Of a DNA stretch of 64,000 nucleotides, positions 28,001 to 36,664 are shown piece by piece (positions within the stretch are counted from its first letter, which is position 1; every line of letters starts with the position of its first letter). The position numbers and the translations under genes are program-made. The notes beneath the pieces were generated by a model that worked only from the letters and a program-made list of their open reading frames with translations, had not been told where the DNA came from and did not search any database. Source of the stretch: Eubacterium sp. (GTDB lineage: Bacteria > Bacillota > Clostridia > Lachnospirales > Lachnospiraceae); the NCBI GenBank assembly GCA_017406925.1, contig JAFQXO010000004.1, forward strand, positions 1-64,000. The letters are read 5' to 3'.

Positions 28001-28948
28001 AAATGTTACGGAGCTAACATGGCGACTGGACAGAGAGTACAGGAAGGTGAGGCAGTCGGCATCATCGCCGCTCAGTCTATCGGTGAGCCTGGTACACAGC
28101 TTACAATGAGAACTTTCCATACTGGTGGTGTGGCCGGTGACGATATCACTCAAGGTCTTCCTCGTGTAGAGGAGCTCTTCGAGGCTAGAAAGCCTAAGGG
28201 ACTCGCTATCCTCTCAGAGATTGATGGACGCGTTTCTATCAAGAGAGATGGAGAGAAGACTGAAGTAGTAGTTAACAACAAAGATACAGGCGAAAGCAAG
28301 ACGTATCTCATCCCATATAGTTCAAAGATCGTTGAGGACGGCAACATCGATAGAAGAAAGATTGAGGCCGGATTCAGTTTGACAGAGGGTAACATTAACC
28401 CACACGATCTTTTGAGAATCAAGGGATTGCGCGCAGTGCAGGATTACATGATTACTGAGGTTCAGAAGGTTTACCGCGCACAGGGTGTTGATATCAACGA
28501 TAAGCATATCGAGGTTATCGTACGCCAGATGCTCAAGAAGGTAACTATCGAGGATCCAGGTGATTCAAACTTCCTCACAGGTTCGCAGGTTGAAGTTCTC
28601 GAGTTTGAGGAGGTCAATGAGAAACTTAAGGCAGAAGGCAAGACACCAGCAACTGGTACACAGATTATGCTTGGTATCACAAAGGCTTCACTTGCCACAA
28701 ACTCATTCCTTTCAGCAGCATCATTCCAGGAGACAACTCGTGTCCTCACAGATGCGGCTATCAAGGGAAGAATTGATCCACTCATCGGTATCAAGGAGAA
28801 CGTGCTTATCGGTAAGTTGATTCCAGCCGGTACTGGTATGAAGCGTTACAACAACGTTCACATCAATACTGACGATATGCCAGAGGAGATTGAAATCCCA
28901 GAAGAGGCATTGGAAGCAGCTGAGGAAGCAGAAGCTACAGCAGAATAA
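25100..28948 (+). CDS. rpoC: DNA-directed RNA polymerase subunit beta'
   Basis: This subunit holds the active-site magnesium through [15 protein letters not shown]. It has 1282 residues, with the N-terminal zinc ribbon ([20 protein letters not shown]), the second cysteine cluster ([13 protein letters not shown]) and the trigger-loop region [20 protein letters not shown]. The C-terminus is acidic ([15 protein letters not shown]). ATG 25100 follows GGAGG. Only 30 bases separate the stop from a riboswitch-like RNA element. Confidence 0.98.
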   Translation: MAKMENNEQIAFDKIRIGLASPEKIREWSRGEVTKPETINYRTLKPEKDGLFCEKIFGPSKDYECHCGKYKKIKDKGTICDRCGVEITKSSVRRERMGSIELSTPVSHIWYFKGIPSRMGLTLDISPKLLEKVLYFASYIVLDPKDAPLDKKQILNQTEYASAVEEYGADAFEVGMGAEAIKKLLEEIDVDKETKALKKELDKATGQKRTKLLKRVEVFEAFKKSGNKPEWMVMDVIPVIPPDLRPMVQLDGGRFATSDMNDLYRRIINRNNRLKNMIEKGSPDIIVRNEKRMLQEAVDSLIDNGRRGRAVTGPGNRPLKSLSDMLKGKQGRFRQNLLGKRVDYSGRSVIVVGPELKIYQCGLPKEMAIELFKPFVMKELTAKPEDGVSEPIANNIKAAKKMVDKLDDRVWDVLEDVIKEHPVMLNRAPTLHRLGIQAFEPVLVEGKAIKLHPLVCTAFNADFDGDQMAVHLPLSAEAQAECRFLLLSPNNLLKPSDGAPVAVPSQDMILGLYYLTMGRMIDHSEDEKIKKSFSQRAKVYKSVDEVIAAMDKKKLKRDEMIQFLLEGKTYIEKNRETDEDVEKKEDDRIIICTPIDVIGPSFSDVNQAILAYENKDITLHQKINVRRTVQNAEGKEVTGMINTTLGRLLFNEVIPQDLGFVERKKDEDYLQLEVDETITKKTIKPILERVINIHGATKASEVLDNIKAMGYKYSTQSGITVSVSDMTVPDVKEQLIAETDERVEQINASANEGFVDEESRYENVVAEWKKTDDMLTDKLMHGLDKYNNINIMAVSGARGSQEQIKQLAGMRGLMAYTSGKTIELPIKSNFREGLDVLEYFISAHGARKGLSDTALRTADSGYLTRRLVDVSQELIIREEDCCDGKDIPYMEVRELPGKKKDKPLESLGERIVGRVAAETIKDKKGNVIVKKNHTIYPHRRDKIIAAGIDSVKIRTVLTCKSKTGICAKCYGANMATGQRVQEGEAVGIIAAQSIGEPGTQLTMRTFHTGGVAGDDITQGLPRVEELFEARKPKGLAILSEIDGRVSIKRDGEKTEVVVNNKDTGESKTYLIPYSSKIVEDGNIDRRKIEAGFSLTEGNINPHDLLRIKGLRAVQDYMITEVQKVYRAQGVDINDKHIEVIVRQMLKKVTIEDPGDSNFLTGSQVEVLEFEEVNEKLKAEGKTPATGTQIMLGITKASLATNSFLSAASFQETTRVLTDAAIKGRIDPLIGIKENVLIGKLIPAGTGMKRYNNVHINTDDMPEEIEIPEEALEAAEEAEATAE

Positions 28949-28978
28949 TATGGCTTCGCCAATACTGGCGAGCTTAAA

Positions 28979-29112
28979 AGACAGTTCGAAACCATCCTGT
29001 CTATAAACAAAACTACGGGAATTAATTACATAGACATCTCTTCGAGACCCTAGTGCTTTGAAGAGATGTCATAATGTATTAAGAGGAGATGCCGTGGTGC
29101 ATCTCTTTTCTT
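28979..29112 (+). promoter_or_regulatory. Putative preQ1-I riboswitch with terminator platform
   Basis: Aptamer: a 6-bp stem (28979-28984 with 28997-29002) closes a 12-base loop starting TTCG and containing AAACCATC. An A-rich tail (ATAAACAAAACTACGG, 29003-29018) follows, which can pair back with the TTCG part of the loop to form an H-type pseudoknot, as in preQ1 class I. Platform: an 11-bp hairpin (29033-29043 with 29060-29070) and a terminator hairpin (29082-29092 with 29099-29109) ending in a T run. The segment AAGAGATG of the first hairpin can also pair with CATCTCTT of the second, so alternative folds exist. The next gene is a queuosine-precursor transporter, a known preQ1 target. Aptamer class is an inference from the pattern. 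Confidence 0.72.
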
Positions 29113-29174
29113 ATATCCTTTAGTTGATTGGTTAGTTACGAATCGTAATTAATAAAACTATTAGGAGAATTATT

Positions 29175-29897
29175 ATGAATGAATTATTACTAATTGGATC
29201 TATTTTTATTATTTTTGGAGCAGAGTTACTGTTCTTTAAACTATTTGCTAAAAGTGGATTGTATGTGTTTACAGCTATCGCTACTATTGCGGCAAATATC
29301 GAAGTTTTGATTTTTATCAAAGCATTTGGAGTTGATATGACATTGGGAAATGTGTTGTTTGCAGCTACATTCTTGTGCACTGATATTATCAGTGAGGTGT
29401 ATGGTAAGAGAGAAGCTAGAAAAGCCGTTACTATTGGTATCATCACAAACATTACTTTTGTAGTGTTTGCACAATGGTGGTTACTATATACAGCTACAAA
29501 TCCGGAGACAATGACTGCTATGCATGCGGTCTTTGACCAAGTACCAAGAGTAATGATAGCCAGCCTTGTTGTATATATAGTTGTACAGTATATGGATGTA
29601 TTCCTATATCACAAGTGGTGGACTTTGACTGATAAAAAGTTTGGCGATCACAAGAAATATTTGTGGTTCAGAAACAATGCATCAACACTTGTATCACAGT
29701 TTTTAAATACAGTATTGTTTAATGTATTTGCATTCTATGGAACTGTAGGAAAGAAAGAACTGTTAAGTTTTATATTTGTCGGTTACATTATTTTTGTGGC
29801 GACAAGTTTTGCGGATACACCATTTGTATATCTTGCCAGAAAGATTTCAGAAAAGGGCAAGTTTGTAATGGTTTCTGATGTAAACGCTAAGAATTAA
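29175..29897 (+). CDS. Queuosine precursor transporter (YhhQ/VUT family)
   Basis: This 240-residue membrane protein has about six hydrophobic helices. It matches the COG1738/YhhQ family, which imports preQ0 or preQ1 for tRNA queuosine modification. Family-like features are the conserved CTDIISEVYGKREARKAV after the third helix and the charged WWTLTDKKFGDHKKYLWFRNN-type loop (given here in part) followed by ASTLVSQFLNTVLFN. ATG 29175 follows AGGAGA. Its position behind a preQ1-like riboswitch supports the substrate. Confidence 0.9.
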   Translation: MNELLLIGSIFIIFGAELLFFKLFAKSGLYVFTAIATIAANIEVLIFIKAFGVDMTLGNVLFAATFLCTDIISEVYGKREARKAVTIGIITNITFVVFAQWWLLYTATNPETMTAMHAVFDQVPRVMIASLVVYIVVQYMDVFLYHKWWTLTDKKFGDHKKYLWFRNNASTLVSQFLNTVLFNVFAFYGTVGKKELLSFIFVGYIIFVATSFADTPFVYLARKISEKGKFVMVSDVNAKN

Positions 29898-30008
29898 TTG
29901 TTAAGAAACCAACATTTTAGGGTATTTAATAATCATTTGTTTTTTGTTATAATATCTTTTAACTCTGAAACAATATTTATGACTATTAATTAAAAAGAGG
30001 AAGTAGAA

Positions 30009-30581
30009 ATGGATAACACTCTAGAGATCAGATGGCACGGTCGTGGTGGCCAAGGTGCCAAAACAGCAGCATTATTATTAGCAGAAGTTGCGTTTAAAAC
30101 TGGTAAGTATGGACAAGGCTTCCCAGAGTACGGCGCAGAGCGTATGGGAGCTCCTATTACAGCCTATGACAGGATTAGTGAGGAGCCTATTAGAGTGCAT
30201 TCCAATATTTACGAACCAGAGTATGTAGTAGTGGTAGATGAGACTTTATTGGAATGCGTAGATGTTACTAAGGGTCTCAGAGAGGATGGAGCTATCCTTG
30301 TAAACACTGCTAAAGACGCAAAAGATATTACTCCATTACTAAATGGCTACAAAGGAAAAGTTTACACAGTGGATGCTAGAAACATTGCTATGCAAACACT
30401 TGGAAAGAATTTTCCAAACACACCTATGCTCGGAGCAATCGTTGCGATTACAGGTGTATTAGATGAGGATACTTTTATGAAAGAGATGGAAGGTTCATTC
30501 AGGCATAAGTTTGCCAAGAAACCTGAGGTTATCGAGGGCAATATGCGAGCACTCAAGATGGCTTTTGAGGAGGTGCAGTAA
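30009..30581 (+). CDS. porG: Pyruvate:ferredoxin oxidoreductase gamma subunit
   Basis: This is the gamma subunit of a four-subunit 2-oxoacid:ferredoxin oxidoreductase. The complex converts pyruvate and CoA to acetyl-CoA, CO2 and reduced ferredoxin. The 190-residue product starts with the RWHGRGGQGAKTAALLLAE signature and has YGAERMGAPITAYDR. A TATAAT box at 29948-29953 with a weak -35 lies upstream, and GAGGAAG precedes the ATG. Gene order gamma-delta-alpha-beta with stop/start overlaps indicates one translationally coupled operon. Confidence 0.92.
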   Translation: MDNTLEIRWHGRGGQGAKTAALLLAEVAFKTGKYGQGFPEYGAERMGAPITAYDRISEEPIRVHSNIYEPEYVVVVDETLLECVDVTKGLREDGAILVNTAKDAKDITPLLNGYKGKVYTVDARNIAMQTLGKNFPNTPMLGAIVAITGVLDEDTFMKEMEGSFRHKFAKKPEVIEGNMRALKMAFEEVQ

Positions 30582-30883
30582 TGGCAAAGACAGATATAAA
30601 GAAATTAGATACGAACGTAGCGTGGCAGGATGTCTCAAGAGGCAACAATGTAGTTGGCTCTGGTACTACACGCGAATTTATAACAGGTGACTGGACTAAT
30701 ATTTGTCCAGTTATAGATGAAGAAAAGTGCAAACAGTGTCTCTTATGTGTACCGGTTTGTCCGGACAGCTGTATCGAAGTTAAAGATAAGAAGAGACAGC
30801 CTATAGACAGAGATCACTGTAAAGGATGTGGCATCTGTATCAAGGCATGCCCATTCGATGCAATAAAGATGGAGGTGAAATAA
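30581..30883 (+). CDS. porD: Pyruvate:ferredoxin oxidoreductase delta subunit (2[4Fe-4S])
   Basis: This 100-residue ferredoxin-like electron-transfer subunit has two cluster motifs, CKQCLLCVPVCPDSC and CKGCGICIKACPFDA. Its ATG overlaps the porG stop by one base (TAATG), and its stop overlaps porA in the same way. Confidence 0.93.
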   Translation: MAKTDIKKLDTNVAWQDVSRGNNVVGSGTTREFITGDWTNICPVIDEEKCKQCLLCVPVCPDSCIEVKDKKRQPIDRDHCKGCGICIKACPFDAIKMEVK

Positions 30884-32076
30884 TGGCAGAGAAAGTATTC
30901 TTGTCAGGTAACGAAGCCGTCGCTATAGCGCTTCGCCAGATAAACCCTGACGTTTTCCCGGCATTTCCAATCACTCCATCGACAGAAGTTCCACAGTACT
31001 TTTCGAACTATGTGTCGAACGGTTTGGTGGATACTGAATTCATCACAGTGGAGAGTGAGCACAGCTCAATGAGTGCCGCAATGGGTGCTTCAGCAGCTGG
31101 CGCTAGAGCTTTGACTGCAACTTCATCAGCAGGTCTCGCATTTATGTGGGAAGTGTTAGGAGTGGCAGCATCTGCTAGAATGCCATTGGCGCTAGCAGCA
31201 GTTTGTAGAGCTCTAACGGGACCGCTCAACATCAACTGCGACCACTCAGATACGATGGGCGCTAGAGATTCAGGATGGATTCAACTTTACGCAGAAGATA
31301 ACCAGGAAGCGTATGACAATATGCTCCAGGCATTTCTCATTGCTGAAAACGAAGATGTAATGCTTCCAGTAATGACATGTCAGGACGGTTTCATCACGTC
31401 ACACGCTGTCAACAATATGGAAATCTTAGATGACAAAGTAGTGAAGAAGTTCGTGGGTGAGAGAGAGCCTAAAGATTATCTCCTAAACCCTGACGAGAAC
31501 TTTGCAGTTGGACCATATGCTGTGTCTGACTATTATATGGAGTCTAGAAAGGCTCAGGCGCACGCGATGGAATGCGCAAAAGATGTCATCGAAAAGGTTG
31601 GCAAAGATTTCGAGAAAATCTCAGGCCGTAAGTATGGCTTGATTGAAACATATGAGATGGACGATGCAGATTATGCTATCGTCATCATCGGTTCAGCAGC
31701 AGGAACAGTAAAGCAGACTATAGATATGATGCGTGCTGACGGCGAGAAAGTAGGTCTTGTAAAGATTCGTGCTTTCAGACCATTCCCTGCCGAGAAAATT
31801 GCTGAAGCGCTCAAGGGAACTAAGGCAGTGGCTGTAATGGATCGAAGCGAGGCATTCTCCACAAACGGTGGACCTGTAGGAGCAGAGACTATGCAGGCTA
31901 TGTTCCTTCACGGATGTGATGCAAAGGCTATCAACATTATGTATGGAATCGGCGGCCGTGATGTAAAGGTAGAAGATATCAAGGGTGTTTACGAAACATT
32001 GAAGGATATCGATGCCTCCGGCAATGTCGGTGAGACTTACCGTTACATGGGATTACGAGACAAGGAGGACAAATAA
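30883..32076 (+). CDS. porA: Pyruvate:ferredoxin oxidoreductase alpha subunit
   Basis: The 397-residue alpha subunit carries the pyrimidine-binding part of the thiamine diphosphate site. FPAFPITPSTEVPQYF and ESEHSSMSAAMGASAAGARA are characteristic of pyruvate-type enzymes, and the C-terminal domain III has IKIRAFRPFPAEKI-like sequence (VKIRAFRPFPAEKI). The start is ATG 30883 with GGAGGTGA; the longer frame upstream lies within porD. Substrate is assigned as pyruvate by resemblance; another 2-oxoacid cannot be fully excluded. Confidence 0.92.
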   Translation: MAEKVFLSGNEAVAIALRQINPDVFPAFPITPSTEVPQYFSNYVSNGLVDTEFITVESEHSSMSAAMGASAAGARALTATSSAGLAFMWEVLGVAASARMPLALAAVCRALTGPLNINCDHSDTMGARDSGWIQLYAEDNQEAYDNMLQAFLIAENEDVMLPVMTCQDGFITSHAVNNMEILDDKVVKKFVGEREPKDYLLNPDENFAVGPYAVSDYYMESRKAQAHAMECAKDVIEKVGKDFEKISGRKYGLIETYEMDDADYAIVIIGSAAGTVKQTIDMMRADGEKVGLVKIRAFRPFPAEKIAEALKGTKAVAVMDRSEAFSTNGGPVGAETMQAMFLHGCDAKAINIMYGIGGRDVKVEDIKGVYETLKDIDASGNVGETYRYMGLRDKEDK

Positions 32077-33018
32077 ATGGCTTACAATTTCAGAGAGATA
32101 ATGAACAAGCCGGAAAGATTTGCTCCGGGTCATAGAATGTGTGCAGGTTGCGGTGCAACTATATGCGTGCGAAACGTCCTTCGTGGACTAGAGGAAAATG
32201 ATAAAGCAGTTATCGGATGTGCTACTGGATGTTTGAATGTTTCTTCATTCCAGTATCCATACGTGGCATGGGAAGATAGCTATATTCACAGTGCCTTCGA
32301 GAACGCTAGCTCGACTATGAGTGGTGTAGTAGGTGCCTATGAGGCAATGAAGCGTAAGGGTAAGATAGATGAGAAGTACAAGTTCATCGTATTTGGCGGT
32401 GACGGTGGAACTTATGACATCGGTATCCAGTCGCTTTCAGGTGCTATGGAACGTGGAACAGACTTTACTTATGTCTGTTATGACAATGGTGCATATATGA
32501 ATACTGGTACACAGCGTTCATCAGCTACACCAATGTATGCTGATACGACGACTACACCAGTTGGTTCAGAGTGCGCAGGTAAAGAGCAGTATAGAAAAGA
32601 TTTGTCAGCTATATTGGTGGCACACCACATTCCATATGTAGCGCAGACTACATTCTTTAATGGAATGAAGGATCTTCATAAGAAATCGAAGAGAGCTATA
32701 TATACTGAAGGACCAGCGTTCTTAAATGTAATGGCACCATGTCCTACAGGATGGAAATATAAGACGGATGAGATAATGGAAATCTGTCGTCTTGCAGTGG
32801 AGACTAATTACTGGCCACTTTACGAAGTGGTAGATGGAAAGTACATCATAAATTATGAGCCTAAAGAAAGACTTCCAATCGAAGAGTTCTTAAAGACTCA
32901 AGGAAGATTTAAGCATTTGTTTAAACCTGAGAATGAGCACTTGATTGAACAGTTCCAGAAGGAAGTTGACCGCAGATGGGAAGATTTGCAGTTTGAAGCT
33001 AGCAGAGGACTGATGTAA
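32077..33018 (+). CDS. porB: Pyruvate:ferredoxin oxidoreductase beta subunit
   Basis: The 313-residue beta subunit binds thiamine diphosphate (FGGDGGTYDIGIQSLSGAME, then CYDNGAYMNTG). It also holds the proximal [4Fe-4S] cluster through cysteines in HRMCAGCGATICV, the CATGC segment and a later APCPTGW. ATG follows the porA stop directly. The beta stop overlaps the start of a small membrane-protein gene. Confidence 0.93.
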   Translation: MAYNFREIMNKPERFAPGHRMCAGCGATICVRNVLRGLEENDKAVIGCATGCLNVSSFQYPYVAWEDSYIHSAFENASSTMSGVVGAYEAMKRKGKIDEKYKFIVFGGDGGTYDIGIQSLSGAMERGTDFTYVCYDNGAYMNTGTQRSSATPMYADTTTTPVGSECAGKEQYRKDLSAILVAHHIPYVAQTTFFNGMKDLHKKSKRAIYTEGPAFLNVMAPCPTGWKYKTDEIMEICRLAVETNYWPLYEVVDGKYIINYEPKERLPIEEFLKTQGRFKHLFKPENEHLIEQFQKEVDRRWEDLQFEASRGLM

Positions 33019-33443
33019 TGATATTTAGTTTTAATAAGAAAAAAGAAGAAGTAAAGAATTCATTGCGCACGCGCGCAGACGCAGGAGATATGTATGTGGC
33101 CGAGAAAGGCGACAGAGTGACTGTGAAACTGCTAAAAGGCGCATGGGAGAATGGCGAGGATGCTTTTAGATTCGCATTTACTGGAAAGGTAAAAGATACT
33201 GAAAATGGAAGTGAATTTAAAGGTAGATTTTGGTTCGGCTGGTTCTATACATTGGCTGCCATAGCCATCGTAGGACTTGTAATCTTAAGAATTATTCTTT
33301 CTATTAAGAATAACGAGATGACAGACCTCTGGATAGCAGTAGCTTGCTTCGTAGCACTTGTGATAGTGATCATAGTAGTGTTTAGAAGTTCCAGAAAGGC
33401 GAAAGAGATAATTAGCAACTACATAGAAAATGTAGATAAATAA
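33018..33443 (+). CDS. Small membrane protein in the por operon, function unknown
   Basis: I do not recognise this 141-residue protein. It has a soluble N-terminal half of about 70 residues, rich in Lys, Glu and Gly and with beta character. Two transmembrane helices follow (about residues 74-94 and 104-122), then a charged tail. Its ATG overlaps the porB stop (TAATG), so it is translationally coupled to the oxidoreductase. Confidence 0.75.
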   Translation: MIFSFNKKKEEVKNSLRTRADAGDMYVAEKGDRVTVKLLKGAWENGEDAFRFAFTGKVKDTENGSEFKGRFWFGWFYTLAAIAIVGLVILRIILSIKNNEMTDLWIAVACFVALVIVIIVVFRSSRKAKEIISNYIENVDK

Positions 33444-33458
33444 AGAGAAGGTAGTAGT

Positions 33459-33959
33459 ATGAAAAACAGAAAATGGATTATCATTGGAGTGGTTTTCTCA
33501 GCACTATATATTTTAATAATCTTGTCAATAGTTGTGCTTGGATTGTATTTGGGACAAATTAAACCAATAGTAGAAGGTTCCATTACGAATGAGAATTATA
33601 AGAGCGACCAGATTCCCGAACAATACGTTAAGATAATTAGAAACCAAATAGTTGACAATTGGGAAGATGAGATTAAGCCACATGAGAAGATAAGGATAAA
33701 AGATTATTATATCCGAGACGTGAATATCCTAGGACAATATGTTTGGGTTGTAGTTCACTATGATATTCCAGGCTTGAAATTTGAAGATGGTGAAGTGGCA
33801 GAAGAAATGGAATATTATAAATGTCATTTCAAGATAGACGGCTCAAAAATAAAAATAACTAGAGTAGGAGTGGGAGTTTTAAAACCTGGAGAAACATATT
33901 ATCCAGATAATGGAGAGTCGACGGATGCATATCCATGGATAACAGACGATCCAACATAA
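33459..33959 (+). CDS. Membrane-anchored protein, function unknown
   Basis: This 166-residue protein has one N-terminal membrane anchor (about residues 7-30) and an extracytoplasmic domain with tyrosine-rich beta segments (IKDYYIRDVNILGQYVWVVV). No family is recognised. It lies 15 bases after the previous membrane-protein gene with an AGAAGG site, and a very strong terminator follows. It is therefore the last gene of the por transcript. Confidence 0.75.
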   Translation: MKNRKWIIIGVVFSALYILIILSIVVLGLYLGQIKPIVEGSITNENYKSDQIPEQYVKIIRNQIVDNWEDEIKPHEKIRIKDYYIRDVNILGQYVWVVVHYDIPGLKFEDGEVAEEMEYYKCHFKIDGSKIKITRVGVGVLKPGETYYPDNGESTDAYPWITDDPT

Positions 33960-34011
33960 ACCCTATTCTAAGTTATAAATAGTCATATTGGTCGTATGAA
34001 GTGGTTTTTAG

Positions 34012-34055
34012 AATCCCAAACTATGCTGTTAGTGCATAGTTTGGGATTATTTATA
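34012..34055. terminator. Strong terminator after the por operon
   Basis: A perfect 15-bp stem (34012-34026 with 34034-34048) closes a seven-base loop and is followed by an AT-rich tract (ATTATTTAT). Confidence 0.85.
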
Positions 34056-34166
34056 TAATAGGAAAGTTTTTTGTTAAGAATTATTTTATTGATATTGTTT
34101 TTTTAAGAAGGTAATATAAAACTAAGATGAAATAATATTGATAAAGATATTTGAGGGAAAATATAT

Positions 34167-34724
34167 ATGAAAAAAGCAACAGTAATGATAATAATTGTAA
34201 TTATCGCATGCACAACAATGGGGTGTAAGGAAGAGTTATTTAAAATAGAACCAGCATTACATTTAGATGAAATGATAGTGCAAGATAAAGCGGATATGAT
34301 TGTTGAAACCATAAGAAAACAAGAACCAGAAGGCGTAAAAAAATTGTTTTCTGAAAAGGTGATTAATACTGAAAAGAATTTTGACAAGCAAGTAGATGAG
34401 TATTTAAAAATTTTTAAAAAAGGCGTAATAAAATATTATTATGATGTCAGTGGACCAATAGGAAAAGAAAGGACATATGATAAAGATGATAACGAAATTT
34501 GGTTCGCTGACGCAGAGTTTGATTTTTTGGTTTATACAGGAAATGAAGTATACGAGTTGTCAGCAAAGTTGATAATGGTGGACGACAAGGATTATAGTAA
34601 CGAAGGTTTACAGTATATTCATGTAAGAAAAGTGAAAAAGGTTGAAGAGAACATGGGTAGTTATTCTGCTGAAGAGTACTATTCCAAGGAAGATATAAAA
34701 GGTAACGGTATAATAATTAAATAG
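34167..34724 (+). CDS. Lipoprotein, DUF5104-like (copy 1)
   Basis: This 185-residue predicted lipoprotein has signal residues 1-19 and lipobox TMGC with Cys at about residue 20. The mature part has a helical segment (ADMIVETIRKQEPEGVKKLF), a mixed alpha/beta domain and an end reading IKGNGIIIK. The family assignment is from memory of similar clostridial lipoproteins with an A-x-x-I-x-x-A-I...LFS opening, so it is tentative. A paralogue follows immediately. Confidence 0.75.
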   Translation: MKKATVMIIIVIIACTTMGCKEELFKIEPALHLDEMIVQDKADMIVETIRKQEPEGVKKLFSEKVINTEKNFDKQVDEYLKIFKKGVIKYYYDVSGPIGKERTYDKDDNEIWFADAEFDFLVYTGNEVYELSAKLIMVDDKDYSNEGLQYIHVRKVKKVEENMGSYSAEEYYSKEDIKGNGIIIK

Positions 34725-34798
34725 ATCTACCTTTTAACGCAAAAAGATGAACAACAAAGAAATACAATGTTTTATTGATAAAACTTGGAGGGATGTAT

Positions 34799-35377
34799 AT
34801 GAAAAAAGTGATAGTAATCATTATGATTATTACTATATCATTTACAATGACCGGATGTATTGCGGTAGAAAAAATTAAAGAAAAATATGTAGAATATTAT
34901 GAAGAAAAATATAATAGAAATCCTTGGACATATTACAATACTGAAGTTGCAAAGAATCGTATTGAAGAAATATTGAAATATATTAAAAGCAATAGCAATG
35001 AAGATATCAAATCATTATTTGCTAAAAAAGTAGTCAAAAAGGATAAAAATATTGATAAAGAAATTATAGAGTTTTTAGATTGTTTTAAAGGCGGAATAAT
35101 AAAGCACTACTTTTCAGAGAAGGTTAATAAAAAAGAGAAAAAAGAAGAAGTTGATTTTAATACTTGGAGAGTAACATTTAAATATTCTTTTCTTGTCTTT
35201 ACAAAAGACAGCATATATGAGTTATCAATAAAAGATGTGCAACAAGATGACAATTATCTAAATAATATTGGACTACAATATATTCATGTAAAAAAAGTAA
35301 AGAATTATAAAAACGATGACAATTATGAAGTTTATGACAAAACGGATATTAAGGGTAAAGGTATTATCATACAGTAA
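34799..35377 (+). CDS. Lipoprotein, DUF5104-like (copy 2)
   Basis: This 192-residue lipoprotein has lipobox MTGC. It is a diverged paralogue of the preceding gene: both share the N-terminal pattern, a K-x-V..KDKNIDKEI segment, GLQYIHV(R/K)KVK and the end IKG(N/K)GIII. I start it at ATG 34799, six bases after GGAGGG (34787-34792), rather than at the earlier in-frame ATG 34793 or TTG 34775. Both copies are AT-rich compared with flanking operons. Function unknown. Confidence 0.75.
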   Translation: MKKVIVIIMIITISFTMTGCIAVEKIKEKYVEYYEEKYNRNPWTYYNTEVAKNRIEEILKYIKSNSNEDIKSLFAKKVVKKDKNIDKEIIEFLDCFKGGIIKHYFSEKVNKKEKKEEVDFNTWRVTFKYSFLVFTKDSIYELSIKDVQQDDNYLNNIGLQYIHVKKVKNYKNDDNYEVYDKTDIKGKGIIIQ

Positions 35378-35406
35378 AATTTTATAGTTTATAAAAAGCA
35401 TATAGA

Positions 35407-35447
35407 AAAATCACCTATACAATCAATGATTGTGTAGGTGATTTTTT
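35407..35447. terminator. Terminator before the str operon
   Basis: An 18-bp stem (35407-35424 with 35428-35445, one mismatch) has a three-base loop and T runs on both strands. Confidence 0.9.
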
Positions 35448-35473
35448 GTGTGAAACACCGATAAAATAAGGTG

Positions 35474-35502
35474 TTGACAAGTATTAAGTCATTTCATATA
35501 AT
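35474..35502 (+). promoter_or_regulatory. Consensus promoter of rpsL-rpsG-fusA
   Basis: Perfect TTGACA (35474-35479) and TATAAT (35497-35502) boxes are spaced by 17 bases. The short leader downstream holds a GGGCG/CGCCC hairpin at about 35521-35536. Confidence 0.93.
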
Positions 35503-35578
35503 ATTATGGCGTGTTTTTATAGGGCGGAGTGCGCCCATTTATAGGAAAATACGTAATTCTAATAAGGAGGTAAAACGA

Positions 35579-35989
35579 ATGCCTACATTTAACCAGTTGG
35601 TAAGAAAAGGACGTAAGACATCTACTAAGAAGTCTACTGCACCTGCTCTTTTAAAGAACTACAACTCTTTAAATAAGCGTATGACTGACACGGCTTCTCC
35701 ACAGAAGCGTGGTGTTTGTACTGCAGTAAAGACAGCGACTCCTAAGAAGCCTAATTCGGCACTTAGAAAGATTGCCAGAGTTCGTCTTTCAAATGGTATT
35801 GAGGTTACAAGCTATATTCCTGGCGAAGGTCATAACCTTCAGGAGCATAGTGTGGTTATGATTCGTGGTGGCAGAGTAAAAGACTTACCTGGTACTAGAT
35901 ATCATATCATCAGAGGAACACTCGATACTGCTGGTGTTGCTAACAGACGCCAGGCACGTTCGAAGTATGGTGCTAAGAAACCTAAATAA
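35579..35989 (+). CDS. rpsL: 30S ribosomal protein S12
   Basis: S12 sits at the decoding centre. The 136-residue product has [17 protein letters not shown] and [13 protein letters not shown], with both lysines associated with streptomycin sensitivity unchanged. The C-terminus is [16 protein letters not shown] 35579 follows AAGGAGG; the upstream open frame is leader sequence. A 142-base spacer separates it from rpsG, a place where S7 repression acts in enterobacteria, but I see no clear matching structure here. Confidence 0.98.
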   Translation: MPTFNQLVRKGRKTSTKKSTAPALLKNYNSLNKRMTDTASPQKRGVCTAVKTATPKKPNSALRKIARVRLSNGIEVTSYIPGEGHNLQEHSVVMIRGGRVKDLPGTRYHIIRGTLDTAGVANRRQARSKYGAKKPK

Positions 35990-36131
35990 GGTTTAGTAAC
36001 TAAGGTTGAATGAATTTGTTACGGTTATTAGAATTACTTACTATATAAAGTATGTCTATGACCGTCGGCAATGACACAACTAAGTGAGTACCTAAGATCT
36101 AATTAGAAAATTGATTAAGGAGGGAAGTATT

Positions 36132-36602
36132 ATGCCACGTAAAGGACATACTCAAAAAAGAGAGGTATTAGCCGATCCTATGTACAACAGCATTATTGTT
36201 ACTAAGTTGATTAACAATATCATGCTTGATGGCAAGAAGGGCGTTGCCCAGAAAATTGTTTATGGTGCATTTGATCGTGTGGCTCAGGAGACAGGAAAGG
36301 ATGCTCTTGAGGTATTCGAATCAGCTATGAACAACGTAATGCCAGCATTGGAAGTCAAGGCTAGACGTATTGGCGGAGCCACATATCAGGTTCCTATCGA
36401 GGTTAGACCAGAGAGACGTCAGGCACTTGGACTTCGTTGGATCACATTCTTTGCTCGTGAGCGTTCAGAGCGCACGATGGAAGAGAGATTGGCTAACGAG
36501 ATTATCGATGCATCTAATGAGACAGGCGCATCAGTTAAGAGACGTGAAGATATGCATAGAATGGCTGAAGCCAATAAGGCTTTCGCACACTACAGATTCT
36601 AA
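36132..36602 (+). CDS. rpsG: 30S ribosomal protein S7
   Basis: S7 is a primary 16S rRNA binder that starts assembly of the small-subunit head. The 156-residue product begins [20 protein letters not shown] and has [24 protein letters not shown] 36132 is placed by AGGAGG at 36118-36123. fusA follows after 62 bases. Confidence 0.98.
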   Translation: MPRKGHTQKREVLADPMYNSIIVTKLINNIMLDGKKGVAQKIVYGAFDRVAQETGKDALEVFESAMNNVMPALEVKARRIGGATYQVPIEVRPERRQALGLRWITFFARERSERTMEERLANEIIDASNETGASVKRREDMHRMAEANKAFAHYRF

Positions 36603-36664
36603 GCGTTTATTATGTAAGATACGTAAAGGTTTACATAAAATATTAAAACAAGGAGGAAAAACCT

